The notes beneath the pieces were generated by a model. It searched no databases, was not told the origin of the DNA, and saw only the letters and a list, made by a program, of their open reading frames with translations. Positions 50,768 to 60,687 of a stretch of DNA of 64,000 bases are shown piece after piece. Positions within the stretch are counted from its first letter, which is position 1. Each line of letters opens with the position of its first letter. Source of the stretch: JAICSD01 sp963836665 (GTDB lineage: Bacteria > Acidobacteriota > Vicinamibacteria > Vicinamibacterales > 2-12-FULL-66-21). Both the position numbers and the translations under genes were made by a program. The stretch is from positions 3,534,001 through 3,598,000 of the forward strand of contig CAWIKL010000001.1 in the NCBI GenBank assembly GCA_963836665.1. The letters run 5' to 3'.

Positions 50768-52834
50768 ATGAGACAGATCTCACTCCTCATCGGCGTCGTC
50801 GCGTTGTCTGTCGCGGCACCGTCGGCGCTTCTGCGAAACGCGCAGTCCACACAGAAGCCCGCCCTCGGCGCCTGGGGCGTGGATCTCACCGGCATGGACA
50901 AGAGCGTCAAGCCCGGTGACGACTTCTTCGACTACGTCAACGGGACCTGGTACAAGAGCGCCGTCATCCCGCCTGATCGGACGGCGACCGGCTCGTTTCC
51001 GGACCTGACGATTCTCAGCGAACAGCGGATGGCGGCACTGGTGAAAGGGCTCGAGACGAAGTCACAGCCAAACGCCGAAGAACGGAAGATTCGCGATCTC
51101 TACGACGCGTATACCGACACCGGCGCGATTGAGAAGAATGGCCTCGCACCCGCGAAGAAAGATCTCGCATCGATCGCTGCCCTTCAGGCGCTGGACGAGA
51201 TCGCGCGCGCGATGGGGAATCCTGCCGTGCCGATCGAAGGGCCGTTCGGCGTTGCCATCGCCGCCGACGCCAAGGACCCGACCCGCTACGTGGCGGTCGT
51301 CACGCAATCCGGCCTCGGGATGCCGAACCGCGACTACTACCTGAAAGACGACCCCGCGCTCGCGACGACGCGTGAAGCGTATCGCAAATACCTGAGTACG
51401 ACGCTGACGCTCGCCAGTGACAACAACGTCCAGAACGCCGCTGCACGCGCCGACGCCGTGTTGGCACTCGAAACCGAGATCGCCAGAGATCAATGGACGG
51501 CAGTCGAGAGCCGTGACGCCGACAAGACCTACAACCCGATGACAGCTGCCACGCTGGCGTCCTTCGCGCCGGGCTTTCCCTGGGCGACGTTCCTGGAGGC
51601 GAAGGGCCTGTCCGGAAAAGGGCCGAACGGCGACCGCATTTTCATCGTGCGACAGAACACGGCGGTTGTAAAGCTCGCCGCACTCTTCGCGGCCACGCCC
51701 GTTTCGGTCTGGCGTGACTACCTGACGGTGCATTACCTGCACACGATGTCGGGGTATCTGCCGAAAGCGTTCGACGATGCCGATTTCGATTTTTTCGGCA
51801 AGGCCCTGGCCGGTCAGAAGGAGCAGTTACCGCGTGAGACGCGCGCCGTGCGCCTCATCGATCAACGCCTCGGCCACCCACTCGGCAAGCTCTATGTTGC
51901 GAATTACTTTCCGCCGGAGTCGAAGGCCAAGGTCGAGGCGCTGGTCGCCAACCTGCTGAAGGCCTACGACGCCGACATCCGTAAGATCTCCTGGATGACG
52001 GACGCCACCAAGGCCAAGGCGCTTGACAAGCTCCATCACTTCACGCCGCACGTCGGCTACCCTGACGTCTGGCGCGATTTCTCCGGGCTGACGATCGCGC
52101 GCGACGATCTCATCGGCGACATCGAGCGCAGCGACGCGTTCGAGTGGCACTACCGTCTCGACCGCATCGATCGTCCTGTCGACAAGAACGAATGGAACAT
52201 GACCCCGCCAACGGTCAACGCCTACTACACACCGACGCTGAACTCGATCTTCTTTCCCGCCGCGATCCTGCAGCCGCCGTTCTTCGATGCCCGTGCGGAC
52301 GACGCGGTGAACTATGGCGGCATCGGGGCGGTGATGGGGCACGAAATCGGTCACGGTTTCGACGACCAGGGCAGCAAGTATTCCGGCGTCGGCAAGCTTG
52401 AAAGCTGGTGGACGGACCAGGATCGCGCAGCGTTTGAAGAGAGTATCGGGACGCTCGGTGCGCAGTACGACTCCTATGAAGGGGTCCCCGGACTCCACGT
52501 GAACGGCAAGCTAACGATGGGTGAAAATATCGGCGATCTCTCGGGCCTCGCCATTTCGCTCCAGGCGTATCACTTTTCGCTCAACGGCAAACCCGCGCCG
52601 GTGATCGACGGCTACACGGGTGATCAGCGCTACTTTCTGGGCTTCGGGCAGATCTGGCGGAGCAAGAGCAGCGAGGCCAGCATCCGCCGGCAGGTCCTGT
52701 CCAACCCGCACAGCCCGTCACATTGGCGCGTCATCGGACCCACGCGCAACGTCGACGCGTGGTACGACGCGTTCAATGTGAAGCGCGGCGACAAGTACTT
52801 CCTGCCACCGGACCAACGCGTCCATCTGTGGTGA
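50768..52834 (+). CDS. M13-family zinc metallopeptidase (neprilysin-like), exported
   Basis: 688 residues from ATG 50768 with a short N-terminal hydrophobic leader (LLIGVVALSVAAPSALL). The zinc site is intact: HEIGH at His525, Glu526 and His529, and GENIGDLSG with Glu586 as third ligand. The NAYYTPTLNSIFFPAAILQPPFF substrate loop precedes it, as in all M13 enzymes. It cleaves small peptides in the periplasm or outside. An upstream ATG three codons earlier would be inside the -10 box, so 50768 is preferred. It stands alone, apart from the YCII gene after it. Confidence 0.95.
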   Translation: MRQISLLIGVVALSVAAPSALLRNAQSTQKPALGAWGVDLTGMDKSVKPGDDFFDYVNGTWYKSAVIPPDRTATGSFPDLTILSEQRMAALVKGLETKSQPNAEERKIRDLYDAYTDTGAIEKNGLAPAKKDLASIAALQALDEIARAMGNPAVPIEGPFGVAIAADAKDPTRYVAVVTQSGLGMPNRDYYLKDDPALATTREAYRKYLSTTLTLASDNNVQNAAARADAVLALETEIARDQWTAVESRDADKTYNPMTAATLASFAPGFPWATFLEAKGLSGKGPNGDRIFIVRQNTAVVKLAALFAATPVSVWRDYLTVHYLHTMSGYLPKAFDDADFDFFGKALAGQKEQLPRETRAVRLIDQRLGHPLGKLYVANYFPPESKAKVEALVANLLKAYDADIRKISWMTDATKAKALDKLHHFTPHVGYPDVWRDFSGLTIARDDLIGDIERSDAFEWHYRLDRIDRPVDKNEWNMTPPTVNAYYTPTLNSIFFPAAILQPPFFDARADDAVNYGGIGAVMGHEIGHGFDDQGSKYSGVGKLESWWTDQDRAAFEESIGTLGAQYDSYEGVPGLHVNGKLTMGENIGDLSGLAISLQAYHFSLNGKPAPVIDGYTGDQRYFLGFGQIWRSKSSEASIRRQVLSNPHSPSHWRVIGPTRNVDAWYDAFNVKRGDKYFLPPDQRVHLW

Positions 52835-52864
52835 GGGTTGCCGCACAGAAAACAAGGAAAATTC

Positions 52865-53242
52865 GTGCCTCAGTACATGGTTGCTGTCTACCACCCCGAC
52901 GACTACGACCCGTCTGTCGAACCCGAAGCGACTATCGAGGCGATACACGCGCTCAACCGCGAATTGATTGCTGCCGGCGCGAGGAAGTTCGCCTGCGGCC
53001 TGTCCCCGGCCGGCGACGCCAAGTCGCTGCGGACCCAGCCCAACGGCCAGGTGCTCGTCACCGACGGGCCGTATGTCGAGACCAAAGAGCACATCGGCGG
53101 TTTCTGGATGCTTGAAGCCGCCGATATCGACGAGGCGCTGGCGTGGGCGCGCAAGGGTGCTGTCGCCTGCCGGGCGTCGGTCGAGGTGCGTGAGATTCTT
53201 TTCCGCCCGGCTTCGACACAAGAACCCGGCGGGAGCAAGTAA
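52865..53242 (+). CDS. YCII-related protein
   Basis: 125 residues from GTG 52865 with an upstream AAGGAAAA. The YCII dimeric alpha-beta fold is evident: YMVAVYHPDDYDP, then LIAAGARKFACGLSPAG, GQVLVTDGPYVETKEHIGGFWMLEAADIDEALAWA. Such proteins often accompany ECF sigma factors, but none is here. Its biochemical role is unknown. It ends 28 bp from the convergent membrane protein gene. Confidence 0.85.
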   Translation: MPQYMVAVYHPDDYDPSVEPEATIEAIHALNRELIAAGARKFACGLSPAGDAKSLRTQPNGQVLVTDGPYVETKEHIGGFWMLEAADIDEALAWARKGAVACRASVEVREILFRPASTQEPGGSK

Positions 53243-53269
53243 ACACCCAGGCCGCTGCAGGAATCCGGG

Positions 53270-54145
53270 CTACAGGCTCATGCCCGGACCGAGCAGGCAC
53301 ACGAACACGAGCGCCGCCGCGCCGGCTGCGAGGACGAGGCGCCCATCTCGAGGGATGCGGGTGGGCGCGTCGTCGATTCCCTCGGTGCCCTGTCCGCGCA
53401 GGAAATTCGTTCCCCACCACAACCCCGATGTGCCGCCCAAGGAGGCGGCGGCGGCGGAAATCAGCAGCAGCCGCGGGCCGTTGGGATTCAGCGCGCCGGC
53501 GAGACAATAGAGAACGGCGCCGCTGGCATATGAAAGGACGGCCATGCGCTTGCCGTCGGTGAAGCGATCAGAGGGACGGCCGCCGATGAACCGTGCGAGG
53601 GATGCGAATGCGCGCTGCGTCGCGATCCAGTAGAGGGCGAAGCCGCCGGCCGCCAGACCAACGCGCCAGACCCATTCGGGATGAACGGGCGCCATGACGT
53701 CGGCCCAGTCGCCGATCCGGCCGACGCCTGAAAACAGGAAGTACCCGAAACCGGTCAGAAAATTGATCGTCCCGAAGAGCCATAGAAAGAAGCGAAGCGC
53801 CGGCCCGCGCGCGGCCGAACGGCGATACGTGAGAACCGCGACAGCGCCCGCGATCAGATTGACGATCGTGCCAGACGCCGCCACCAGTCGGGCCGCCGCC
53901 GGCGTCAAGCCGTCGGTGCCGCACTCGAAGTCGGCCGACGTCAGACGCTGCGGCGCTCCGCCGACCAGAACACACGCGCCGCCGTGCCCGACGCCTTCAT
54001 GCAGCAAGTTCGCGGCCGCGAACGCCAGCACCGCCAGTGACGCGACCGTCAGCCAGTCGCTGGGGAGAGCACGGCGCCGCTTGTCGAGAATCATTCCACC
54101 GTCTTGATCAGTCGGACGTGCGCGGCCGTCATGAGACGTTGACAC
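53270..54145 (-). CDS. polytopic membrane protein with HExxH motif (M50-like candidate)
   Basis: 291 residues, six or more hydrophobic helices. The sequence ANLLHEGVGHGGACVLVGG holds HExxH (His49, Glu50, His53, numbered from GTG 54145) at the end of the first helix, the arrangement of site-2-type zinc proteases and other M50 relatives. A second acidic ligand is not clear. It might cut a membrane substrate or be a transporter-like relative. The GTG start adjoins the methyltransferase stop, suggesting translational coupling; the internal ATG 54094 is an alternative. Confidence 0.6.
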   Translation of the reverse strand: MSTSHDGRARPTDQDGGMILDKRRRALPSDWLTVASLAVLAFAAANLLHEGVGHGGACVLVGGAPQRLTSADFECGTDGLTPAAARLVAASGTIVNLIAGAVAVLTYRRSAARGPALRFFLWLFGTINFLTGFGYFLFSGVGRIGDWADVMAPVHPEWVWRVGLAAGGFALYWIATQRAFASLARFIGGRPSDRFTDGKRMAVLSYASGAVLYCLAGALNPNGPRLLLISAAAASLGGTSGLWWGTNFLRGQGTEGIDDAPTRIPRDGRLVLAAGAAALVFVCLLGPGMSL

Positions 54146-54146
54146 C

Positions 54147-54948
54147 TCAACGCGGCTTGCGCGCCTTGAAGGCCGTGGCGCGTGAGAAATACGTAATTGT
54201 TCCGTCGACGGCGGTCGGCAGCGCCGTGCGCAGGATGTCGCGCAGCCGTTCGCGGTCCTTATCGCTCAGCGCGGCCACCGACTTCGCGACCGGATGCGGA
54301 AACGTTGCGGTCTGTGATGTCCAGTAATCCTCGAAATCGGGAAACGTCTGGCTCGCGTCGAGGGTGGTGATTTCGATGTCCCCGTAACCCTCCGCGGTCA
54401 GCGTGGCGCGCAGTCCATCGGGCATTGCCTCCGGCACCGCCGGCGAGATCATTACGTCGCCGGCAATTTCGATCACGCCGCGCGCCAGCGGACCGTAGGG
54501 CGCGTCGATAATCGTCGGACTCTTCCGCCAGGTATAACCGGCCACGATACCGCCGGGCCTCGTCACGCGGAGCATTTCCCGGAATGCCTTCGGCCGGTCC
54601 GGGAAGAAGTGAATGACCAGGGCAGAAACGACCATGTCGAATTCGCCGGTTCCAAACGGCAAATCGGTCGCGGTACCTGTGCGAAAGTCCAACTTCGGCG
54701 CCGTCACCGTTCGCTTCGCGTGTTCGACTTGCGCCGGCGATGGATCGATGCCGATAATTTTCTCAGGCGCGGCTTGGGCAAGGACAAGTTCGGTAAAGGC
54801 CCCAGTACCCGCAGCCGACGTCGAGCCAATGACGATTCGCCGGCGGATCCAGCCAGACTAGGAACTTCTCGCCGACCGCCCGGCTCCATCGACCCATGTA
54901 GCGGTCATACGCATTGCCATCGTCGAACGCGACCCGTGTTTCAGTCAT
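54147..54948 (-). CDS. SAM-dependent class I methyltransferase (frameshifted)
   Basis: The N-terminal part (ATG 54948; NAYDRYMGRWSRAVGEKFLVWL, HWLDVGCG) reads in one frame and the rest (TGAFTELVLAQAAPEKIIGIDPSPAQ, SALVIHFFPDRPKAFREMLRVTRPGG) in another. They join at 54807 with one extra base. Motif I (DVGCGTGAFTE) spans the break and is restored exactly, and the post-I acidic residue IGID is present. It transfers methyl groups from SAM to an unknown small molecule. The ~265-residue joined protein is ordinary. It is immediately followed by the HExxH membrane gene. Confidence 0.75.
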
Positions 54949-54970
54949 GGACGGGGCGGCATGATCGTTC

Positions 54971-56209
54971 TCAGGTCCGATCGGTCTTCCAAATCGCGCG
55001 AATCGCTTCTTCGTCGCCGAGCCCATCGGGTACCGCGGTGCTTGACGAATTCGCGTGATACCAGCGGCGATTATTGAGCGGCGACGTCTCCGTCCGGCTA
55101 CCCGGCATCTGGAGAAAGCCATTAGGATCCGTCTTCCTGACCCAATCCCAGGCATAGCGGAGCCAGGCGGTGCGATATTCCCTGGTTTGATTCGCAAACC
55201 AGCTGATTTCGTCGTATCCCCAGACCCAGTCGCCGCCTTGTCCGGCCTGTCCGGGCTGCCGACTGACGCCGTAGTTATCCAGCTCGACTAAGTACGGAAG
55301 GTGGTCGCATGCCCATCCGCTGGTGGTTCGTCCGCCCTTGCTGTGGAGGACGATGCTGTCGCGGTGCCCCACTTCGAGCACGCCTTCCTGCGGACGATCC
55401 GGAACCTCCTTCACTCGCAACGGGAAGGCGTGAAAGTCGAGCAGGAGCTGACCATCTCGTACCAAGCCGCCGCTCGGCACATGGGCGTTCCCCAGCACCA
55501 TGCCGCGTCGCGCGCGCTTTTCGGCATACGCGCGCACGAGGCCGAACAGGCGCGCGTAGTGATCCAGTTGGCGATCGTTGCGGTTCATGATCTCCATCTG
55601 GCCCCAGTGAAGGCCTTCGAAGCCCAGATCGATGTACGACGCCGCAAGGAAATAGAACCAGAGCTGAGTTTCGGTCTGGCTCACATCAGGCACGCCGCCG
55701 TTGCTGCCCCACGAGCGGGTGCGCTGAGGCAACGGATACAGCATCGCGTCGTAACGGAAATTTCTTTTTTCCGACGGCAGTCCCAGGGCGATGAAAGCCC
55801 AGTCCGGCACGGGAACCTGCTCGACCTGTGTCGTGACAATCTCGAAGATGCACGCTTCGAGAATCATGTCCCGGTCGGCGGCGTGGGCCTGCGGACGCAG
55901 CTGCCTCGCTCGCTGGAAGTTGTCGAGGAGCTTCGCCTCACCGCCCCACAGACAGATGCTGCGGCCTATGTACTTGGCGCCGATGTGCCGGAGCATGCGG
56001 ACGTTGTCCGCGAAGTCGCCTCGGCCGTTGAGCAGGCCTTCCATCGAAATAGCGCGCGACAGATAGTTCTGCAACACCTCGCGCGAGATGGTCCGGCTGA
56101 ATTTGTAGCTGCGCCCATGCGGCCACGGCCGCGGGCCGGCGAGGGCCTTGCCGCCGAGGGCGAGAGCTGAAATCGCGAGCGACGAAGTGAGGAATCGTCG
56201 TCTGTGCAT
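54971..56209 (-). CDS. Tat-type exported protein of unknown family
   Basis: 412 residues from ATG 56209, where MHRRRFLTSSLAISALALGG is a twin-arginine leader (RRRFL). The mature protein looks like an alpha/beta barrel (DNVRMLRHIGAKYIGRSICLWGG, LGFEGLHWGQMEIMNRND, NGFLQMPGSRTE), with aromatic and acidic patches reminiscent of glycoside hydrolases, but I cannot assign a family. No catalytic pair can be named with confidence. It precedes a tRNA-Leu fragment by about 10 bp. A folded, probably cofactor- or metal-containing protein is suggested by Tat export. Confidence 0.6.
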   Translation of the reverse strand: MHRRRFLTSSLAISALALGGKALAGPRPWPHGRSYKFSRTISREVLQNYLSRAISMEGLLNGRGDFADNVRMLRHIGAKYIGRSICLWGGEAKLLDNFQRARQLRPQAHAADRDMILEACIFEIVTTQVEQVPVPDWAFIALGLPSEKRNFRYDAMLYPLPQRTRSWGSNGGVPDVSQTETQLWFYFLAASYIDLGFEGLHWGQMEIMNRNDRQLDHYARLFGLVRAYAEKRARRGMVLGNAHVPSGGLVRDGQLLLDFHAFPLRVKEVPDRPQEGVLEVGHRDSIVLHSKGGRTTSGWACDHLPYLVELDNYGVSRQPGQAGQGGDWVWGYDEISWFANQTREYRTAWLRYAWDWVRKTDPNGFLQMPGSRTETSPLNNRRWYHANSSSTAVPDGLGDEEAIRAIWKTDRT

Positions 56210-56218
56210 GTCGTCTAA

Positions 56219-56273
56219 TGCCGGAGTGGGAATCGAACGCACACGGGCTTTTGGCCCCACAGGATTCTAAGCC
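56219..56273 (-). tRNA. tRNA-Leu 3' fragment (anticodon TAG region to discriminator)
   Basis: On the minus strand the sequence carries a TAG anticodon context (GGCTTAGAATCC), a leucine-like variable arm (TGTGGGGCCAAAAGCCCGTG), the TTCGATT T-loop and CTCCGGCA acceptor end. The 5' acceptor strand GCCGGAG and the D-arm are missing, the anticodon stem does not pair, and one T-stem pair is a C-C mismatch. It is not functional; such 3' fragments are typical attachment-site remnants. Confidence 0.6.
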
Positions 56274-56506
56274 GATCGCAGACACGGCTGATCCGCGCGT
56301 CGCCTCAGCCGAGGTGGGAGGACAGCTTGTGCCGCATCCACACGATCAGGATTGCGAAGGCACTGATTGAGGGCCAGCTTCGTTTCAACGAAGGCGAGCT
56401 GTGAGCTGTGCGGAGGCGTCGTCGAAGGCCACGCAGGAGTTTGGAGACGGGGTGGAGAAGGGGTCCCGGACGTAAAAACGATCAATAAATCCGGGATCAA
56501 AACTGG

Positions 56507-56597
56507 CGGTGAGGCAGGGATTCGAACCCTGGATACAGCTTTTGGGCCGTATAACGGTTTAGCAAACCGCCGCCTTCAGCCTCTCGGCCACCTCACC
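56507..56597 (-). tRNA. tRNA-Ser (GCT)
   Basis: Complete 91-nt class II tRNA. Acceptor GGTGAGG/CCTCACC, anticodon stem-loop CGGTT-TGCTA-AACCG with anticodon GCT, a long variable arm and TTCGAAT T-loop all fold. CCA is not encoded. Reads Ser codons AGC/AGT. Confidence 0.9.
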
Positions 56598-56935
56598 GCA
56601 AACACTAAGTGTAACTAAAATCAGCACTTCGCGGATCAAGATTTTACATTGGCGACCCTCGGCGGAGGCCACGGTTTTTCAAACCGTCGCAGGTTCCAAA
56701 ATCGCCTGAAAACATTGTCGATTTCGCATGCCCGTGCTGATGTCTTTGGGCACACTCGTGAAGAGACGCCGGAAATCCTGGGCGCCCCGGTGGCGCGCGT
56801 TGTGCGCGCGGGCCCCACACTGGTGAAGTCTGAGGGTGATCGAGCGCGAGTGTGCGGCGTTAACTTCATTCGCCGGCGGCAGATTTGCCTCGTCCTGTGT
56901 GGTCAAGGCGTTAGCTGACTGAATCGTGTCGGCGC
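56598..56935. other. gap between tRNA-Ser and beta-barrel gene, no gene seen
   Basis: No ORF with a recognisable family is visible on either strand. A minus-strand reading (LPPANEVNAAHSRS) faintly resembles a decayed coding region, and short palindromes (GGCGCGCGTTGTGCGCGCGGGCC) are present, but nothing supports a real feature. The sequence is adjacent to a tRNA and could be a degraded integration scar. Confidence 0.3.
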
Positions 56936-57784
56936 TCACTTTTTCTTGGGCAGCAGCAGGACGATGGCGCTCCGAATCTTCCAGGAGGGGCCAGCGTCCG
57001 GATGCGCGGGGTATCCGCCAAAGCCGATTTGATAACTTGCCGGAAAGGGGCCGAACGACGCGACCTTCGAGAAGAGCAGGTTGATCGGAACCGTCCATTG
57101 CTTGCCATCAGCCTTGAAGTTGCCGACGCTCTCTGATTGCAGCGTGATCGTCATGGCTCTCGTCGTGGTGTACGCGACGAACGGTTGCACGAACATCTGG
57201 TTCACGTCCACGCGCGATGAGTTCCCGGCGAGCGACCACACCTGATTCCAGAGCGCACCGTACGTCCAAGGTCCGGCCTGTTTCAGGGCGACGACAGTCG
57301 GTCCTGCGCTCCATTTCTCGGTCCCGAGCGTCGGCTCGGTCGTGGAGGGAAGGCTAATCACCGGACCCACGCCCCACGTGAAGGAACTCCCCGTGTTCGG
57401 CGAGAAGAAGAACGAGGCGAGGATGTCGCTCACTCCTGATGCCGCGGTTCCGCCCTCAGACAGCGGCGGCTGCGACACGAACGGCACGATCACCCGCCCG
57501 ATCAGATTCAACTTGGGTGTCAGCGCAAACGGCATCACCGGTTGCACGTTCAGAATGAAGCGCGTCTGCTTGTCGGGGCCGACGTTCTGTTCCCAATTGA
57601 ATTGGAAGGGCACGCTGACGAGATCTGAGATGGGATTCGACAGCTTCTTGGCAAGCTCCGTGTCATTGCCGCCGCCGGCAGGAGAAGGTTGGGCGGGAGA
57701 TGACTGCGCAAAAGCCGCGGTCGCCATACACAGCACGAGGGACATTGACGCGAGTGCGCGGGCCTTCAGCGACATTGGCAGCAT
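56936..57784 (-). CDS. exported beta-barrel protein (transporter-like)
   Basis: About 282 residues from ATG 57784 (57775 possible). The signal peptide ends ATAAFAQ. The mature part is made of amphipathic strands: LVSVPFQFNWEQNVGP, FILNVQPVMPFALTPKLNLIGRVIVPF, and RSAIVLLLPKKK as terminal strand, which fits an outer membrane protein of the PF13557-like type seen at 6.9 and 58.7 kb. It is the last gene in the leftward DyP cluster. It may be the outer membrane partner of the SBF-type transporter just upstream. Substrate unknown. Confidence 0.65.
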   Translation of the reverse strand: MLPMSLKARALASMSLVLCMATAAFAQSSPAQPSPAGGGNDTELAKKLSNPISDLVSVPFQFNWEQNVGPDKQTRFILNVQPVMPFALTPKLNLIGRVIVPFVSQPPLSEGGTAASGVSDILASFFFSPNTGSSFTWGVGPVISLPSTTEPTLGTEKWSAGPTVVALKQAGPWTYGALWNQVWSLAGNSSRVDVNQMFVQPFVAYTTTRAMTITLQSESVGNFKADGKQWTVPINLLFSKVASFGPFPASYQIGFGGYPAHPDAGPSWKIRSAIVLLLPKKK

Positions 57785-57860
57785 CAATTCAGCCTGTTGA
57801 ATCACGGGCGATCTCTTCCTGTGGAAGGTGCCTTTACCGCCCGTCCCCTGCCTCGCCTTA

Positions 57861-58719
57861 TCAGCCGATGGGCGACGTTGTCGACGGCGCGCGCTGCCCA
57901 AGCGCGCGGGACAACGGCATGAGGGTCACCAGCCCGACGATCGCGACGACGACGACCATCACCCCGACGTTTGGATCCTCGAAGCTCTGGTTGGCGACGA
58001 CGAGCGCGGCGGCGATGTTCCGCTGGGCCGTTCCCAGCCCCAGGACGGATCGCGTGTCCCGCGTTGAGCCGCCCAGGGCCCAGCCGACGGCGACGCCCAC
58101 GCCCAGAAACAGGACGCCGGCGAGAATGCCACCCGTACCGAAGACCGCGACCACGCTGCGGACGTTCAATACCGTCTGCAGCGACATCAGCGCGATCAGG
58201 CTGAGATTCGAGGTCTTGTCGAAGATCGGCTTGATCTTCGCGGCGATCTCTGGGAGATTCGCCTTGACCGCCAGCGCGCTTCCCAACGGAAGCAGCATCA
58301 GCAGCACGAGCGATCGCGCAATCTGCGCCGGGTTCACTGAGACGCCGGGCAAGAGCAGCGGCAACACGATCGGCAGATAGCCCACCGTCACGACCATCAG
58401 CAGCACCATCAGTCCGACGGCAAACGCGAGATTGCCTCTTGGCGATCTGGGCGAGTTTTGGCAGGAAGGGCGCGCCGCCGGCCAGGCCCAACAGCAGCAG
58501 GCCGATCCCCATCGACTCATCCAGGCGCAGGATTCTCGCCAGCGCGAGTGCGGCGAAGGGCATCACGACGAAGTTCGCCACCAGCGAGAGCATGACCAGC
58601 CGCCAGTTGCGCAGCGGCGCGACGATCTCGCTCACCCGGAGCCCGAGGCCCATGCCGAGCATGCTCGAGAGGACGAACACGATCATCGAAATGGAGATGG
58701 CAGCCTGTTTCAGATCCAT
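57861..58719 (-). CDS. bile acid:sodium symporter-family (SBF) transporter, frameshifted
   Basis: The N-terminal helices (DLKQAAISISMIVFVLSSM, LVANFVVMPFAALALARIL, GLLLLGLAGGAPFLPKLAQIAK) lie in one frame from ATG 58719; the rest (GNLAFAVGLMVLLMVV to LGQRAPSTTSPIG) in another. They join at 58437, one extra base, and the joined ~285-residue protein is a normal SBF/BASS-type carrier with about nine helices and the GLAGGAPFLPK pattern. Such transporters move organic anions with sodium. It lies between two beta-barrel genes in the DyP cluster and overlaps none. Confidence 0.7.
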
Positions 58720-58746
58720 GTGCTTCTCACCGGTCCCTGGTGCGAG

Positions 58747-59662
58747 TCAGAAGCTGAAGGCTCCGGACACCTGAAACGAATATCCCTGGTACGCGGCGCG
58801 ATTGCCGAACTCCTCGAAGAATTTGATGCCGGCATTGAATCGGTGATTCGGAAGCACCAGGTTCGTCACGAACCCCAGCGCATTGATGGCGTATCGTTCG
58901 CGGGATTGCTCCTCGCTGACCGCCGGTCCCGTCTTCGCCGTGGTCTGGCGCTGCTCGTATCCTGCGAGGCCGACCTGCAGACGCGTCGGACCTTTTGCGA
59001 ACGCGAACGTCCTGATCAACGAGTAGTCGAGATTGATCGTGTCGCCAGGCTTCGTGCCCGTGCCTTGCTGCGTGGTATGCCACTCATAGAGCTCGAACGC
59101 AGAGAAGGTCACCGCGTTGTTGCGCGTGAGCTGCACGGTCTGCCCCGACGACAGCGTCGGTGTCCAATATCCCGATCCCACGTTGTCGCTGGCGCCCTCG
59201 GTGAAACGGCCGGTCGGAGCGAGGAAGCCGGCGAGGGCGCGGATCGAGGCGCGTTCCTTGTTCCAGCCGAGGATCAGCGGCAGATAGTACGAATCCGCGA
59301 ACCCGCCTCCGCCACTCAGCTGCCCGTGGATATCGGAGACCAGCTGGTTTTTCGCGATCGGCAGCGTCGCGACGGCCGAGTAGTGCGCGCCGCCAAGGAA
59401 TGTCCGCCGGCTCACCCAGATGAAGGAGTTCATGTCCATGATGACGGCGTTCTGGCCGCTCACCGGCAGCGTCGACCCGTCGTCCGCCTTGGACTCGTCG
59501 CGAGCATAGAACAGCAGTTGATTCGCGTAGGTGAAGCCGGGGTCCGGCGTGACGCCGGAGCCAACGGCCGTCATGCCGAGCGGATACACGCCGCGGCTCT
59601 GCGCCTGCGCACTGTCCGGCAGCCACGAGCATGCAGGCGGCCAGCAGTCCGGCAGCTCGCAC
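58747..59662 (-). CDS. exported beta-barrel protein in DyP cluster, frameshifted
   Basis: The GTG at 59662 starts a signal peptide (MRAAGLLAACMLVAAGQ) in one frame and the mature part (AQAQSRGVYPLGMTAVGSGVTPDPGF onward) reads in another; the join is near 59611. The mature sequence is strand-rich (FTYANQLLFYARDES, TNLVLPNHRFNAGIKFFEEFG) and ends YSFQVSGAFSF, an outer membrane terminal strand. It is of the same barrel type as 56.9 kb. The stop of the preceding gene is only 12 bp away. The break is inside the signal peptide end, so an expressed intact protein needs frame correction. Confidence 0.65.
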
Positions 59663-59674
59663 CCAGTCGGCGCA

Positions 59675-60687
59675 TCACTTCGTCGCGATGTTCTTCCAGA
59701 ACCGCTCGAGGCTGTCATCGCCGCCGAACAACGTCGTGAAGATCGTCGAATCGGCGAGCAGGATGTCTCCGGCCCGATCGCCTTTCGGCGGCATCCAGAG
59801 GAACATGTTGAACTCACGGTGACCGGCTTCCGTGAACGGATGCGGCCTCGAGAGATCGATCGGCTGCTTCGCGAGCAGGTGAATGGCCGACGCATCGTCC
59901 GTGGTGATGGCGTAATGCGGCAGATGCGGATGGAAGTTGAAGGTCTGCACGCCTTCGAGCCAGCCGCGGGCGTCGAGGTCGCCTCGCTTGACCAGCGGTT
60001 GAAGCTGTCTGGTGCCCTCGACGGTGGCAGGACGCAATCCGTACTGATTGTGAACCGGCACACCCAGCCCCTTCATCAACGACCGCGTGTACTGGCCGAA
60101 CCGCTGCTGACGGGGGACCAGCGGGTCGCGGTGGTGCGCGTATTCCATGGCGCGCTCTTTGAGATCGGCCGACACGCCCACATCGTGGTGCGGGCCGAGA
60201 ATCAGGCACGTGCCCTCGCGTTTGAGCCACTCGCGGATGGCTTCGATCTCTCCGGAGCCGCCTCCTGCTCGGTGACCAGATGATCGAGGCCGAACACCAT
60301 CAACGTGTCGGTATCGTCGAGAATGCCGGCGTCGATCGGAAGCTTCTGCCCGGCCTGGTCGACGCGCTGGTACACGGCGACGGGCTGTCCCGTCTGCTCT
60401 CCGACCAGCTGCTGGAAACGCAGCAGCGACAGATGGAACAGTTCGAGCGTGCCGGAGATGCCCTGCAGGAACATCTTCGCGGAGTACTCAGGGGTTTCAT
60501 ACGCGGGCCAGGCCACCCGGCGCACTTCGGTGATGGTGGAGAAGCGATTGTCCATCTCGGTGACGTCGCGATTCGCTTCCCACGGGTAACTCCACGTCCA
60601 GTAGATGCTGAAACGGCGTCGTCCCGGCGTGTACGGACGCGGAACTTCGACCTGGTTGTAGGTGCGGGGACTGGTGTTCGATCTCAT
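59675..60687 (-). CDS. unknown protein of the DyP cluster, frameshifted
   Basis: From ATG 60687 the first part reads VPRPYTPGRRRFSIYWTWSYPWEANRDVTEMDNR, FLQGISGTLELFHLSLLRFQQL and DTDTLMVFGLDHLVTEQE; near 60258 the frame shifts and continues SGEIEAIREWLKREGTCLILGPHHD to the end at 59675. The joined protein is about 337 aa and soluble. The TLMVFGLDHL... GTCLILGPHH segment is reminiscent of a class I glutamine-amidotransferase-like fold, without a clear nucleophile elbow. I do not recognise the family. It starts 4 bp inside the DyP gene. Confidence 0.6.

Noticed and set aside
56636..56869. Open frame downstream of tRNA-Ser as an integrase remnant
   Set aside because: No recombinase motif could be recognised in any frame.
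60202..60683. Extension of the DyP reading frame into the next gene as one 604-residue protein
   Set aside because: The segment between 60684 and 61269 in that frame has no DyP similarity; the true DyP end and the true next gene are in other frames.
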